From Lamprobacter modestohalophilus (GTDB lineage Bacteria > Pseudomonadota > Gammaproteobacteria > Chromatiales > Chromatiaceae), in the NCBI RefSeq assembly GCF_016583905.1, contig NZ_NRRY01000006.1:1-64000 (forward strand): a stretch of 64,000 bases of DNA, read 5' to 3'. Numbering within the stretch: position 1 is the first letter of the stretch; every line of letters begins with the position of its first letter. The position numbers and the translations under genes are program-made. Of this stretch, positions 7,957 through 16,974 are shown piece after piece. Below the pieces are notes generated by a model that worked only from the letters and a program-made list of their open reading frames with translations, did not search any database and was not told the DNA's origin.

Positions 7957-8862
7957 ATGGATATCGCTCAAGCCAATGACGCGCTCGGTCTTCCGAGCGT
8001 GCTCGCCATCTGCGAGGGCAATGGCGGACTGCCGCTGATCCATATCGATAATGCTCACGCCAGTGCGTCGATCTCGGTGCATGGGGGGCAGGTGCTGTCG
8101 TACTGCCCAGTGACGGCGAAGGATGATCTGCTGTTCGTCAGTCGCCAGGCCTATTTTCAGCCAGACAAAGCGATCAAGGGCGGGATTCCGATCTGCTGGC
8201 CCTGGTTTGGGCCTGATCCGGAGCAGCGAGGACGACCCGACCACGGCTTCGTGCGCGACCGCAGCTGGCAGCTGTTAGCCACCGAGGCGCGGGTTGACGG
8301 CGCCACACGCGTGCTGCTCGGCACGCGGGATGACGAGCGCAGTCAGGCCTTGTGGCCAGAGCCCTTCTCGCTGGAGCTCGAGATCACCGTCGGCGAGACA
8401 TTAGATCTGGTGTTGGTGACGCATAACACGGGCGAGGCACCGTTCTCGATCACCCAGGGGCTGCATGCCTATTTCGGCTTGGGTGATGTGCGCAAGGCGC
8501 AGGTGCTCGGCCTTGCCGGCCATGATTACATCGATAAGGTCACGGATGGCTCGCGAGCCACCCAGTCTGGGCCGATCAATATCGACGGGCCGGTCAATCG
8601 CATCTATCTAGACACCACGGATACCCTGGTCATCGATGATCCAAGTCTCGGGCGGAGTATCCATATCGAGCGCGAGGGCAGTCGCTCGGCGGTGGTCTGG
8701 AATCCCTGGGTTGAGCAGTCGCGCTCAATGGGCGATTTTGGTGACGACGAATACCTGCGCATGATCTGCGTCGAGACTACCAACGCCGCCGAGGATGCGG
8801 TGACCATTGCTGCCGGTGAGCGCTATCGACTCTACACCAGCTATCGTATCCATCAGGAGTAA
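7957..8862 (+). CDS. D-hexose-6-phosphate mutarotase (YeaD-type)
   Basis: 301 residues, aldose 1-epimerase-like fold. Typical family segments are ISVHGGQVLSYCP, the active-site-proximal GIPICWPWFGP, RPDHGFVRDRSWQ and VVWNPWVEQSRSMGDFGDDE. The enzyme interconverts alpha and beta anomers of hexose 6-phosphates in the cytosol. The start is the ATG at 7957, with GAGGAG nine bases upstream; the TTG one codon earlier is rejected. It stands alone, 137 bases after cpoB and 116 before glnE. Confidence 0.9.
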   Translation: MDIAQANDALGLPSVLAICEGNGGLPLIHIDNAHASASISVHGGQVLSYCPVTAKDDLLFVSRQAYFQPDKAIKGGIPICWPWFGPDPEQRGRPDHGFVRDRSWQLLATEARVDGATRVLLGTRDDERSQALWPEPFSLELEITVGETLDLVLVTHNTGEAPFSITQGLHAYFGLGDVRKAQVLGLAGHDYIDKVTDGSRATQSGPINIDGPVNRIYLDTTDTLVIDDPSLGRSIHIEREGSRSAVVWNPWVEQSRSMGDFGDDEYLRMICVETTNAAEDAVTIAAGERYRLYTSYRIHQE

Positions 8863-8978
8863 GGGCCTTGAGTGCATTGCAGTGTCTCGCTGGCCTAGGG
8901 TTAGGATCTCATTCGAGTGCAACAGGAAGCGTCCTGGTGAAGCGTTCTGGTGAAGAGTGGAGTTGATTTCGTAGGTCG

Positions 8979-11834
8979 ATGCTAGAGCCGCAGCAACATT
9001 CAAACGAGGGTCACTGGCAGCAATGGCTGGATTGGGCGTCAGAGCAGGGATTTGTCTGGCCCGCGGATCAGGCCTTTGACGATGCCCGCGCGCGCGTCTG
9101 GGATGGGAGCGAATTTGTCGCGTTGGCCGCTGCCCGTGATCCTGCTACCTTTGCGAGCCTGCTTAAGACGGGTGATTTTAGCCGTTCATTCGGTGCTGAC
9201 AGCATCGCTGAGCAGCTGCGAGACGCGCTCGCCGAGGTCGCTGATGAGGAGGCGTTACAGCAGGCCCTGCGCCGCTTCCGACGCCGACAGATGCTGCGTA
9301 TCGTGTTCCGCGACCTGGCCGGCTGGGCCACGCTTGACGAGACCCTCGAAGACCTGACCGCACTCGCTGACAGCTGCATCCGCGAGAGCCTGCGCCTGCT
9401 CGAGCAGTGGACCCGTGCCGAGCTCGGTGTGCCGCAGGATGGCCACGCGAGGCCGCAGTCGCTGCTGGTGTTGGGCATGGGCAAGCTGGGCGCGCGTGAG
9501 CTGAACCTGTCGTCGGATATCGACCTGATCTTCGCCTTTCCGAGCGCTGGCCGCGTCGAGGGTGGTCCGCGCGAGTTGACGGCTGAGCAGTTTTTTAGTC
9601 GACTCTGTCAGCGGCTGGTGAAATCGCTCAATGCCAAAACCGTGGATGGCTTCGTCTTCCGCGTCGACACGCGCTTGCGGCCATTCGGCGATTCCGGTCC
9701 GCTGGCGATGAGCTTTGATGCGATGGAGGGCTACTACCATTCACAGGCGCGTGAATGGGAACGCTATGCGATGACCAAGGCGCGGGTGGTCGCTGGTGAG
9801 CCAGAGGCGCGTGCCGAGCTTGAGGCCATGCTGAGGCCCTTTGTCTATCGCCGCTACCTCGACTTTGGCGCCATTGCTTCGCTGCGCAACCTCAAGGTGC
9901 TGATCGACCGCGAGCTGAGGCGCAAAGGGATGGCGGACAACATCAAGCTCGGCCCTGGTGGCATCCGCGAGATCGAGTTCATCGGCCAATCCTTCCAGCT
10001 CATTCGCGGTGGACGCGAGCCAGATCTGCAGGTCCGACCCATTCAGCAGGTGTTGGCGCTGCTTGGCCAAAAGGGCCTGCTCGAGCCCAAGACCGTTACC
10101 GAGCTGACTGAATCGTATCGTTTCCTACGCTTGACCGAGAACCGTCTGCAGGCGTGGCGTGATGAGCAGACACATTCATTGCCATCGGCGCCGGCGGCTC
10201 GCGAGCGGCTGGCGCGCTCGATGGGCTACGACGACTGGGGCCGCTTTGAGTCGGTCCTGAACGCGCATCGAGCGCGCGTTCAGCAGCATTTCGATGCCGT
10301 CTTCGCCGATCCTGATGAGCCGGCGCACACCGCGACCTCAGTCGCCTCGCTGTGGGAGCGAGCGCCGGAGCCGGCAGAGGCGACCGCCCTGTTGCAAGCG
10401 GCGGGCTTCGAGGATGCCGAGGCGGCTTGGCAGCAGCTGCTTGATTTCCGCGACACCGCTGACCGCAAAGGGCTGTCGAACCGCGGCGTCGCTCGCTTGG
10501 GGCTGGTGATGCCGCGGCTGCTCGAAGAGGTCGCGACCTGCGGGGCGGCTGATCAGACGCTGAGCCGTGTGCTCAAGGTGCTAGAGGCCGTGCTTGGACG
10601 GACGGCCTACCTCGACCTGCTCGCCGAACATCCGGATGCGCTGCATCAGCTGGTCCGGCTCAGCGCCAAGAGTCCCTGGTTTGGTGAGCGCACCGCGCGC
10701 CAGCCGCTGCTGCTCGACGAGCTGCTCGACCCGCGCCGGCTGTTCGAGCCTCTTCGGCGCGCCAATCTGGAGCAGGAGCTTGATCAGCTGCTGTCCGGCG
10801 TCGATGCCAGCGACCTCGAGCAGCGCATGGAGCGTTTACGGCAGTTTGCCCAAGGTAATCGGCTACGGGTTGCCGCGGCCGACGTGACCGGCGCCATCCC
10901 GCTGATGGTGGTCAGCGATTACCTCACCGAGATCGCTGAGGTGACCACGTCGCGCAGCCTAGAGATCACCTGGCAAGACCTGGTCGAGCGGCACGGCGGT
11001 CCGCCTGGGACCGATCAAGCCTCTCCCGGTTTCTGTGTGATTGGCTATGGCAAGGTCGGCGGTATCGAGCTCGGCTACAACTCCGATCTAGACCTTGTCT
11101 TCCTCTACGACGAGGCGACCGCCGGCAAGATGACGGAGGGTCCTCGGTCGGTTGTGAGCGAGCAGTTCTATGTTCGGCTCGGCCAACGGCTGATCCACGT
11201 GATGACCACGCCGACCTATTCTGGCGTGCTCTATGAGGTCGACATGCGCCTGCGCCCGGATGGCAATAAGGGCATGATTGCGCGCTCGCTGGCCTCATTC
11301 GCCGACTATCAGGCCGAGAGCGCCTGGACCTGGGAGCATCAGGCGCTGGTGCGTGCACGGCCGATTGCCGGTGATCAGGCGCTCGCTGAACGGTTTAGGC
11401 AGGTGCGCGCCGAGGTGCTGCGGCGACGGCGTGATCCAGAGTCGTTGCGTGAAGAGGTCCGTTCCATGCGGGCCAAGATGCGGGCCAATCTGGATAAGAC
11501 GCGAGCGGGCTGGTTCGATCTCAAACAAGGCGCTGGTGGTATTGCTGACATCGAATTTATGGTCCAATACGCGGTTCTCCGCTGGGCCTGCGATCATCCC
11601 GACCTGACGACCTGGACCGATAATATCCGGCTGCTCGAATTGTTGATCAAACAGGGGCTGCTGGCAGCGTCGGTCGGTGCCAATCTGACCCTCGCCTATA
11701 AGGCCCTGCGCGCGGCCTATCACCGCCATGCCCTGCAAGACACCGCTGGGCTGGTCGAGGATACGCAGCTCGGCCCGGAGCGGCAGTCTGTCATCGCTGC
11801 GTGGCAGCAGTTGATGGAGTCCAGCGCACAGTGA
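8979..11834 (+). CDS. glnE: Bifunctional glutamine synthetase adenylyltransferase/deadenylylase GlnE
   Basis: 951 residues, the usual length. It has two nucleotidyltransferase domains in tandem. The N-terminal deadenylylase carries LGMGKLGARELNLSSDIDLI (about residues 163-182). The C-terminal adenylyltransferase carries GYGKVGGIELGYNSDLDLVF (about 689-708). Both keep the G-S-D-x-D metal-binding motif. GlnE modifies glutamine synthetase under control of PII proteins. The ATG at 8979 follows GTAGGTCG. ilvE follows after 113 bases; the glnE-ilvE order is common in gammaproteobacteria. Confidence 0.96.
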   Translation: MLEPQQHSNEGHWQQWLDWASEQGFVWPADQAFDDARARVWDGSEFVALAAARDPATFASLLKTGDFSRSFGADSIAEQLRDALAEVADEEALQQALRRFRRRQMLRIVFRDLAGWATLDETLEDLTALADSCIRESLRLLEQWTRAELGVPQDGHARPQSLLVLGMGKLGARELNLSSDIDLIFAFPSAGRVEGGPRELTAEQFFSRLCQRLVKSLNAKTVDGFVFRVDTRLRPFGDSGPLAMSFDAMEGYYHSQAREWERYAMTKARVVAGEPEARAELEAMLRPFVYRRYLDFGAIASLRNLKVLIDRELRRKGMADNIKLGPGGIREIEFIGQSFQLIRGGREPDLQVRPIQQVLALLGQKGLLEPKTVTELTESYRFLRLTENRLQAWRDEQTHSLPSAPAARERLARSMGYDDWGRFESVLNAHRARVQQHFDAVFADPDEPAHTATSVASLWERAPEPAEATALLQAAGFEDAEAAWQQLLDFRDTADRKGLSNRGVARLGLVMPRLLEEVATCGAADQTLSRVLKVLEAVLGRTAYLDLLAEHPDALHQLVRLSAKSPWFGERTARQPLLLDELLDPRRLFEPLRRANLEQELDQLLSGVDASDLEQRMERLRQFAQGNRLRVAAADVTGAIPLMVVSDYLTEIAEVTTSRSLEITWQDLVERHGGPPGTDQASPGFCVIGYGKVGGIELGYNSDLDLVFLYDEATAGKMTEGPRSVVSEQFYVRLGQRLIHVMTTPTYSGVLYEVDMRLRPDGNKGMIARSLASFADYQAESAWTWEHQALVRARPIAGDQALAERFRQVRAEVLRRRRDPESLREEVRSMRAKMRANLDKTRAGWFDLKQGAGGIADIEFMVQYAVLRWACDHPDLTTWTDNIRLLELLIKQGLLAASVGANLTLAYKALRAAYHRHALQDTAGLVEDTQLGPERQSVIAAWQQLMESSAQ

Positions 11835-11947
11835 CGCTGGGCTGGGGCTGGCTTGACCCAGGTTTGCACTAGGGTTGCCGTGCCTTTGGCCGCTCGTACT
11901 CTCACAACGCCTGCGCTGCGGGCCTTCGGAACTGGAGTTTCTTAACG

Positions 11948-12874
11948 ATGACGATGACGATGCACGATCGTGATGGTCTCATTTGGCATAACGGCGAGGT
12001 GGTGCCCTGGCGTGAGGCTCAAGTGCATGTGCTGACCCACACACTGCACTACGGCATGGGGGTGTTCGAAGGCGTTCGCGCCTATGCGACCTCGCGCGGT
12101 CCTGCCATCTTTCGTCTGCGAGATCATACGCAGCGTCTGTTCAACTCGGCGCATATCCTTGGCATGCGAATCCCCTATGACCGCGAGACCATTGACGAGG
12201 CACAATGCATTGCCGTGCGCGAGAATGGGCTGAGTTCGGCCTATATCCGACCGATGTGCTTCTACGGGTCTGAGGGCATGGGGCTGCGCGCCGATAATCT
12301 TCGCGTCCACTGCATCGTTGCTGCCTGGGATTGGGGCTCGTATCTGGGCGAAGAGAACATGACCAACGGCATCCGGGTGCGCGTTTCATCATTCACCCGG
12401 CATCATGTCAATGCCACCATGTGCCGGGCCAAGGCCAATGGGAATTACATGAACTCGATGATGGCCTTGCAGGAGGCGATCCGCGACGGTTACGACGAGG
12501 CCCTGCTGCTCGATGCGGAAGGTTATGTGACCGAGGGCAGCGGCGAAAATGTGTTCCTGGTGCGCGATGGCGTGCTCTATACGCCCGAGCTGACCTCGGC
12601 GCTGGATGGCATTACCAGGCGCACCATCATGACACTCGCCGATCAGATCGGCCTGCAGGTGGTGACCAAGCGGATAACTCGCGATGAGGTCTATATCGCC
12701 GACGAGGCCTTCTTCACCGGCACCGCAGCCGAGGTCACGCCGATTCGCTCGGTCGACGGCCGTGAGATCGGTGCGGGCATGCGTGGTCCCGTGACCGAGC
12801 GCCTGCAGTCGATGTATTTCGATGTGGTGCAGGGCAATAGCGAAGCCCACGCCGACTGGCTCACCTATCTCTGA
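11948..12874 (+). CDS. ilvE: Branched-chain amino acid aminotransferase IlvE
   Basis: 308 residues, fold-type IV PLP enzyme. LHYGMGVFEGVRAY near residue 36 and AKANGNYMNSMMALQ (PLP lysine near residue 162) mark a branched-chain aminotransferase. EGYVTEGSGENVFLVRDGVL and FFTGTAAEVTPIRSVDGR are the phosphate- and substrate-binding segments. It performs the last step of Val, Leu and Ile synthesis. Three in-frame ATGs (11948, 11954, 11960) are possible; the first follows GGAGTTTCTTAACG. A small zinc-finger gene follows after 28 bases. Confidence 0.95.
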   Translation: MTMTMHDRDGLIWHNGEVVPWREAQVHVLTHTLHYGMGVFEGVRAYATSRGPAIFRLRDHTQRLFNSAHILGMRIPYDRETIDEAQCIAVRENGLSSAYIRPMCFYGSEGMGLRADNLRVHCIVAAWDWGSYLGEENMTNGIRVRVSSFTRHHVNATMCRAKANGNYMNSMMALQEAIRDGYDEALLLDAEGYVTEGSGENVFLVRDGVLYTPELTSALDGITRRTIMTLADQIGLQVVTKRITRDEVYIADEAFFTGTAAEVTPIRSVDGREIGAGMRGPVTERLQSMYFDVVQGNSEAHADWLTYL

Positions 12875-12902
12875 CGACAAGCTGTTTAGCGAGCAAGAAC
12901 CT

Positions 12903-13133
12903 ATGGACGAGCAAATCGTCGATTCCGCACTCGATACTGCCGATGTCAAGCCGCCGCCACAGGATACCGAGGTGCGTCTGGTGAGGCTAAAAGATCTCCC
13001 TCTCAGCTGCCCGCTCCCCGGGGACGAGGTCTGGAACATGCACCCACGGGTCTATCTGCCGATCGATGACGAGCCGAGCGGCGAGCTGACTTGCCCCTAT
13101 TGTGGAACGCGTTATCGGTTGCAGCGGTCCTAA
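12903..13133 (+). CDS. Zinc-finger domain protein (zf-CHCC type)
   Basis: 76 residues. The C-terminal half has CPLPGDEVWNMHPRVYL and ELTCPYCGTRYRL: a Cys, His, Cys, Cys set matching the zf-CHCC family, whose mitochondrial relative is the complex I subunit NDUFS6. A bacterial function is not established. The ATG at 12903 gives the usual family length; a longer frame from 12822 overlaps ilvE and is rejected. Probably cotranscribed with ilvE. Confidence 0.85.
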   Translation: MDEQIVDSALDTADVKPPPQDTEVRLVRLKDLPLSCPLPGDEVWNMHPRVYLPIDDEPSGELTCPYCGTRYRLQRS

Positions 13134-13139
13134 TTCAGG

Positions 13140-13553
13140 TCAGTTTCGCCCGGCAGCCATCAGCTTTTTCCCGATAAAATGGGCAGCAATGCCCACCAAT
13201 GTGCATAGTGTTATTCCCCATAGGATATCGACGAACACGATATTTATCGGCCAGTCTGGCAGCGTTGCACGATTGGTAAGCTCATAGGTTGCATAGGTAA
13301 AAAAGCCAAAGCCGGCCGCCGCAACGGCTGTCTTGCGCAGCGAATCGGCTGCCAGTCCAGGCACAACGGCAAACAGCAGGATGCCGGCGATATAGATCAG
13401 GTAAAAGATGATTGCCGCTACCCAGTCCACCTGATCAGCGAGCAGGTGGCTGAGGTTGCCGCGATAAAAGTCGCGCGCAACAACCCCGAGCCAGAGCATA
13501 TCGATCAGAAAAAACAGCGGTACGGTCAGTAAGTAAAGATTGATGTAGAACAC
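13140..13553 (-). CDS. DUF2177 family membrane protein
   Basis: 137 residues with four likely membrane segments (about 3-24, 42-66, 72-93, 104-128). Family hallmarks are FFLIDMLWLGVVARDFYRG at the N-terminus and ATYELTNRATLPDWP before the last helix. The function is unknown. The gene is convergent with the zinc-finger gene, ending six bases from its stop, so both would need a shared or very short terminator. Confidence 0.85.
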   Translation of the reverse strand: MFYINLYLLTVPLFFLIDMLWLGVVARDFYRGNLSHLLADQVDWVAAIIFYLIYIAGILLFAVVPGLAADSLRKTAVAAAGFGFFTYATYELTNRATLPDWPINIVFVDILWGITLCTLVGIAAHFIGKKLMAAGRN

Positions 13554-13640
13554 AGCGGGGTGACCTCATGGCGGGCCAAGAATAGGCAAGTGTCTGCCGT
13601 CGATTGGTTAGCATAACGGATGCGTTCGCCGGGTTCTGGC

Positions 13641-13668
13641 TTGACTTTTCCTTATTTGCGTTTAAATT
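13641..13668 (+). promoter_or_regulatory. Candidate sigma-70 promoter
   Basis: TTGACT at 13641-13646, a 16-base spacer, and TAAATT at 13663-13668, within the most AT-rich stretch of the neighbourhood. It would drive the H-NS-like gene with a leader of about 270 bases. Confidence 0.4.
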
Positions 13669-13880
13669 AATACGGGTGACCAAGAGTAAGCCGCTGGAAC
13701 AGCGTATCCGGCAGCACCAATAACGCCAATAGGCTTGATCAGTCGTTCTGCTATCGTGTTGCCTGCCACGAATGGGGTAGCGCGATGAGCGATCTCAGGC
13801 TGCGCCAGCGCCTGTTTTTACGAGAAAAAGGCTTGGCAGCATTTGCCGCTGTTCGAGCTGATCAACAGGGTTACGAGCCG

Positions 13881-13907
13881 CCCAGCAAGTGCAATGCGCT
13901 TGCTGGG
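13881..13907 (+). promoter_or_regulatory. 12-base-pair hairpin in the leader of the H-NS-like gene
   Basis: CCCAGCAAGTGC and GCGCTTGCTGGG pair over 12 positions (one G-U in RNA) around a three-base loop AAT. It lies about 40 bases before the GTG start and is followed by GATGTGTTTTG, too poor in T for a confident terminator. It may act as an attenuator or stabilise the leader. Confidence 0.45.
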
Positions 13908-13945
13908 CGATGTGTTTTGTGATTTATCCGCCCCGGAGGCGATTA

Positions 13946-14353
13946 GTGGAATATCAACATCTTTCGGCTGAAGAGCTGAAAAACCAGATCGAGCAGACCA
14001 AACAACGAGAGGCCGAGCTACAGAAGGCACTCAATCAACGCTGGCAGGCCGAAAAGTCTGAGCTGGCTCAGGAGGTTCGCGACATCATCGAGTCTCGTGG
14101 ACACGATGTCGAGGACATCATGAGCCACCTGATGCCATCTTCGCGACGCCGTCGCGCTGGCAGCGGAGTCAAGAAGGCGGGTAGCGGAAACTACACTCGC
14201 TATGTCGACCCGGAAAACCCGAACAACGTTTACTCCCGTGGTGTGCTACCACGCTGGATGAAGGAGAAGATGGCGGCGTTGGGTCTGGATTCAGGCAACA
14301 AAGACGACCGCGAGTCCTTCAAGGCCAATCATCTTCAACCTATTCAGGACTGA
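13946..14353 (+). CDS. H-NS family nucleoid-associated protein
   Basis: 135 residues. The N-terminal helical oligomerisation region (about 1-60) has LSAEELKNQIEQTKQREAEL. The C-terminal DNA-binding domain (about 85-135) has YTRYVDPENPNNVYSRGVLP and RWMKEKMAA, as in H-NS-like proteins with the P-x-W-(M/I) end. It is expected to bind AT-rich, horizontally acquired DNA. The start is taken as the GTG at 13946, preceded by CGGAGG at the right distance. A longer frame from 13889 adds an unlikely Cys-rich peptide. Confidence 0.82.
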   Translation: MEYQHLSAEELKNQIEQTKQREAELQKALNQRWQAEKSELAQEVRDIIESRGHDVEDIMSHLMPSSRRRRAGSGVKKAGSGNYTRYVDPENPNNVYSRGVLPRWMKEKMAALGLDSGNKDDRESFKANHLQPIQD

Positions 14354-14365
14354 GTTCTGCGTCGC

Positions 14366-15241
14366 TTATGCGACGGAGTGGGGTAGGGACACCCTGCTGC
14401 TCGAGCGCAGCGCCATCTTGGCACGGTCGGACAGGATGTCGATCAACGCCTCATCCTCGCCGACCAATCGGGAAATGCAAATCTCTAGGTCAGGGAATTG
14501 CCGCTGAGCCTCCTGACAGATTGAAGCCACATCGCCATGCTTTCCAGCGTGGCGGCCCGGCCCAATGAATTGCATCCCGACCACCACTTGCGCCTCAGGC
14601 TCTGAGGCGCCAATCGTGGCCAACGCCTCCTCGAGCAAGGCGCCGTTGAAGGCGTATTCTGGTCCGGGACGTCGCTCCATTGCCGCCTCGCCGAGTCGGT
14701 AATCCCCATCCGCTAAACCCTTGAGTTCAGCTGTCAGCCAGCGCCGGACCGCGGTGACCTCCGGAATGGGCGATCCGTGATCGACCACGAGTGCATAGGG
14801 CGGTTGCTTGTTCTCAGTTGCCTGGCTTAGCCCGCTTATCGCTGTGCGAATGGCGCGGTCCAGAATCGCCGCCAGCCGCGGTTCGCCATCGGGTAATGGG
14901 CAGAGCTCGTCGGCGACCGCGACCTGCACTGGATATCCGTCTGCGCTGACCTGTGCAACTGTTTCCGGTATCAGCTTGGTCAAGGCGCGGCTCAGTCCGA
15001 AGAAGAGCGGCACCGCAAGGAAATCTCTGTGCCCCTCGGCGGCCTTTCGCGCTAGAAAGGTTTCCAAGATCTCAGCTGGACGGCCGCCGAGCTGCGCTGC
15101 CGGCACCTTCGAGGAATGCAGGAGTGAGACCGGGTGAACCGGGAGTCCGAGCTGCTGCGCGAGCGCCGCGCTGAGGCGTCGCAGGGCGATTGTCGCCTCG
15201 GCGCGGCGGGAGCCGTTATCAACAAGCATGATGGTCGTCAT
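14366..15241 (-). CDS. Two-domain CbiX/SirB-like chelatase family protein
   Basis: 291 residues containing two chelatase-like halves. The first starts TTIMLVDNGSRRAEA, where an Asn replaces the metal-binding His of the usual HGSR motif, and its second ligand site reads VPLFFGLSRALTKL, without His. The second half (about 165-270) keeps VVDHGSP and GPGRHAGKHGD, so only this half has the His ligands. Relatives insert Co or Fe into sirohydrochlorin; here activity is uncertain. The start is the ATG at 15241; the longer frame to 15334 is unsupported. Convergent with the H-NS-like gene, 12 bases apart. Confidence 0.75.
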   Translation of the reverse strand: MTTIMLVDNGSRRAEATIALRRLSAALAQQLGLPVHPVSLLHSSKVPAAQLGGRPAEILETFLARKAAEGHRDFLAVPLFFGLSRALTKLIPETVAQVSADGYPVQVAVADELCPLPDGEPRLAAILDRAIRTAISGLSQATENKQPPYALVVDHGSPIPEVTAVRRWLTAELKGLADGDYRLGEAAMERRPGPEYAFNGALLEEALATIGASEPEAQVVVGMQFIGPGRHAGKHGDVASICQEAQRQFPDLEICISRLVGEDEALIDILSDRAKMALRSSSRVSLPHSVA

Positions 15242-15473
15242 TCGGTGGCATTCTCCTGCGGCAGCCTGGATTCGCGGCAGCAGCGAGAAGCTGCCGCAGG
15301 CCAGGAAGGTCGCGGCACTCGGCGCGCTCTTCAATGGTGAGGCTGGAATGGGGGCGTCGGAATAGGGCGTCGGAATAGGGCGCCAGAATGAGGGCGCCAG
15401 AATGGTGACGCCGGTGCGCAGGCTCGTCCGACCGACTGGTTTGGACTAAAGTTCGAGGGTCTGCGTCTCTAGG

Positions 15474-15785
15474 CTAGGACGCGCGGACGGCGTCGAAGCA
15501 GACCACCGGCTCGTCGCCGACGACCTCGGCGGTATGCATCACGTGCTTCGGTACGACGACGAAGTCTCCAGCCTCTAAAACGGCCTCTTGGCCTTGCATG
15601 GTGATCCGAAAGCATCCGGATAAAATGGCGTCGATCTTGTCATCGGCGTGATCGTGGGCGGGGAAGAACATTCCCGGCGAGTAGACGTAGCGGCTGACCT
15701 TATAGCCCCGCCGCTCGAGCTTGTGGCGCAGTGCGAGCTCACTGAGCGGCCCATCGTGATCAGAATGCCAATGTTCGATCTGCAT
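15474..15785 (-). CDS. Small cupin-domain protein
   Basis: 103 residues making one beta-barrel cupin. The metal-binding pattern is PAHDHADDKIDAILSG (two His, then Asp/Glu-type position) and VVVPKHVMHTAEVVGDE (second motif His). Such single-domain cupins sense or bind small molecules or act as dioxygenases or isomerases; the substrate cannot be told. The gene is divergent from the quinone oxidoreductase gene, with a repeat-rich 180-base region between them. Confidence 0.8.
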   Translation of the reverse strand: MQIEHWHSDHDGPLSELALRHKLERRGYKVSRYVYSPGMFFPAHDHADDKIDAILSGCFRITMQGQEAVLEAGDFVVVPKHVMHTAEVVGDEPVVCFDAVRAS

Positions 15786-15878
15786 GCGATTCTCTCAGTC
15801 AGATACCGATGCGGTATCGGCCCAAAGGTTTAAGTGTAGTGTACGCAATGAGCCTTGATGAAGGGTCTGATGAAGATC

Positions 15879-15927
15879 CTGATCAAGTTCCTGATCAGGG
15901 TCTTGATCAGTTTCCTGATCAAGACCC
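15879..15927. promoter_or_regulatory. Tandem TGATCA motifs with a 13-base-pair perfect hairpin
   Basis: Four CTGATCA or TTGATCA motifs lie within 50 bases. The last two form GGGTCTTGATCAG (15898-15910) and CTGATCAAGACCC (15915-15927), a perfect inverted repeat around TTTC. It lies between divergent genes, 42 bases before the quinone oxidoreductase start. A dyad operator for a regulator of one or both genes is likely; no T-run follows, so it is not a typical terminator. Confidence 0.5.
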
Positions 15928-15968
15928 AGCCTGACTCAACGTCTTTCGACGCAACCTGAGGAGATTCA

Positions 15969-16967
15969 ATGAAGGCGATACAGATGCGCGAGCCCGGTGG
16001 GCCAGAGGTGTTAACCCTGGTCGATCTGCCGGCGCCGGAGATCCGCTCGGCGACCGATGTCTTGGTCCGCCTTGAGGCGGCTGGCGTCAATCCCGTTGAT
16101 ACCAAGATACGTGCGCGCGGCACCCTGGTGCCCGAGACCCTGACGGCGGTGCTGGGCTGTGATGGCGCTGGCGTGGTCGAGGCCGTTGGCGAGGGCGTCA
16201 CCCGCTTTCAGCCCGGCGATGCGGTCTGGTTCTGTCATGGCGGGCTAGGTGGGCCGCATGGCAACTATGCCGAGTACATCGTTGTCGATGAGCGTATCGC
16301 TCAACCCAAGCCTGCGTCACTCGATTTCGTCCAAGCCGCTGCCGCGCCGCTCGTGCTGATCACGGCCTGGGAAGCGCTCTATGATCGCGCTGCACTCCAT
16401 GCAGGACAGCGCGTCCTGATCCATGCCGGTGCCGGGGGCGTGGGTCATGTCGCGATCCAGCTTGCCTGTCTTGCGGGGGCGCGGGTTGCCACCACGGTGA
16501 GCAGTGCGGAAAAGGCGCGTTTTGTGCAGGATCTCGGCGCCGATTACACGATCAACTACCGAGAAGAGTCGCTCCGCGATGGCCTTGCTGACTGGACCGA
16601 GGGCCGCGGTGTGGATGTCGCGTTCGACACCGTTGGGCCGGCCGTCTTCCGCGAGACCATCCCGTTGATGGCGGTTTACGGCGACCTGGTGACGATCCTC
16701 GATCCCGGCCATGATCTCGATCTGAAAGAGGCGCGCAATCGCAATCTTCGCATCAGCCTTGAGCTCATGTTGACCCCGCAGCTGGGTGGATTGACGGAGG
16801 CCCTTGACCATCAAGGCAAGATCCTGCGTCGCTGTGGCGAGCTGTTCGACGCTGGCAAGCTGCGCATTCAGGTTGCCGAGAGCTTCCCGCTCGAGCAAGC
16901 GGCCGCTGCGCATCGTCGGCTCGAGGCCGGTGGAGCGGTTGGTAAATATGTCCTGCGTATCGGCTGA
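15969..16967 (+). CDS. NADPH:quinone reductase / zeta-crystallin-like alcohol dehydrogenase
   Basis: 332 residues of the medium-chain dehydrogenase superfamily, QOR-like. The N-terminal GroES-like domain has GVNPVDTKIRARG and the family signature VLGCDGAGVVEAVGEGV. The nucleotide-binding fold has HAGAGGVGHVAIQLA (about 155-169). The Cys ligands of zinc-dependent members are absent, which fits quinone or enone reduction. The ATG at 15969 follows GAGGAGATTCA. ttcA starts seven bases after its stop, so they may be cotranscribed. Confidence 0.87.
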   Translation: MKAIQMREPGGPEVLTLVDLPAPEIRSATDVLVRLEAAGVNPVDTKIRARGTLVPETLTAVLGCDGAGVVEAVGEGVTRFQPGDAVWFCHGGLGGPHGNYAEYIVVDERIAQPKPASLDFVQAAAAPLVLITAWEALYDRAALHAGQRVLIHAGAGGVGHVAIQLACLAGARVATTVSSAEKARFVQDLGADYTINYREESLRDGLADWTEGRGVDVAFDTVGPAVFRETIPLMAVYGDLVTILDPGHDLDLKEARNRNLRISLELMLTPQLGGLTEALDHQGKILRRCGELFDAGKLRIQVAESFPLEQAAAAHRRLEAGGAVGKYVLRIG

Positions 16968-16974
16968 GCGACCA

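Larger units (their letters stand above)
13554..13945. other. Intergenic region upstream of the H-NS-like gene
   Basis: About 390 bases. It contains a candidate sigma-70 promoter (13641-13668) in a locally AT-rich patch and a strong hairpin (13881-13907). A possible 45-codon open frame lies at 13785-13922 (MSDLRLRQRLFLREK...), which I cannot relate to a family and which lacks a clear ribosome site. The long AT-rich leader would suit an autoregulated nucleoid protein gene. Confidence 0.45.
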
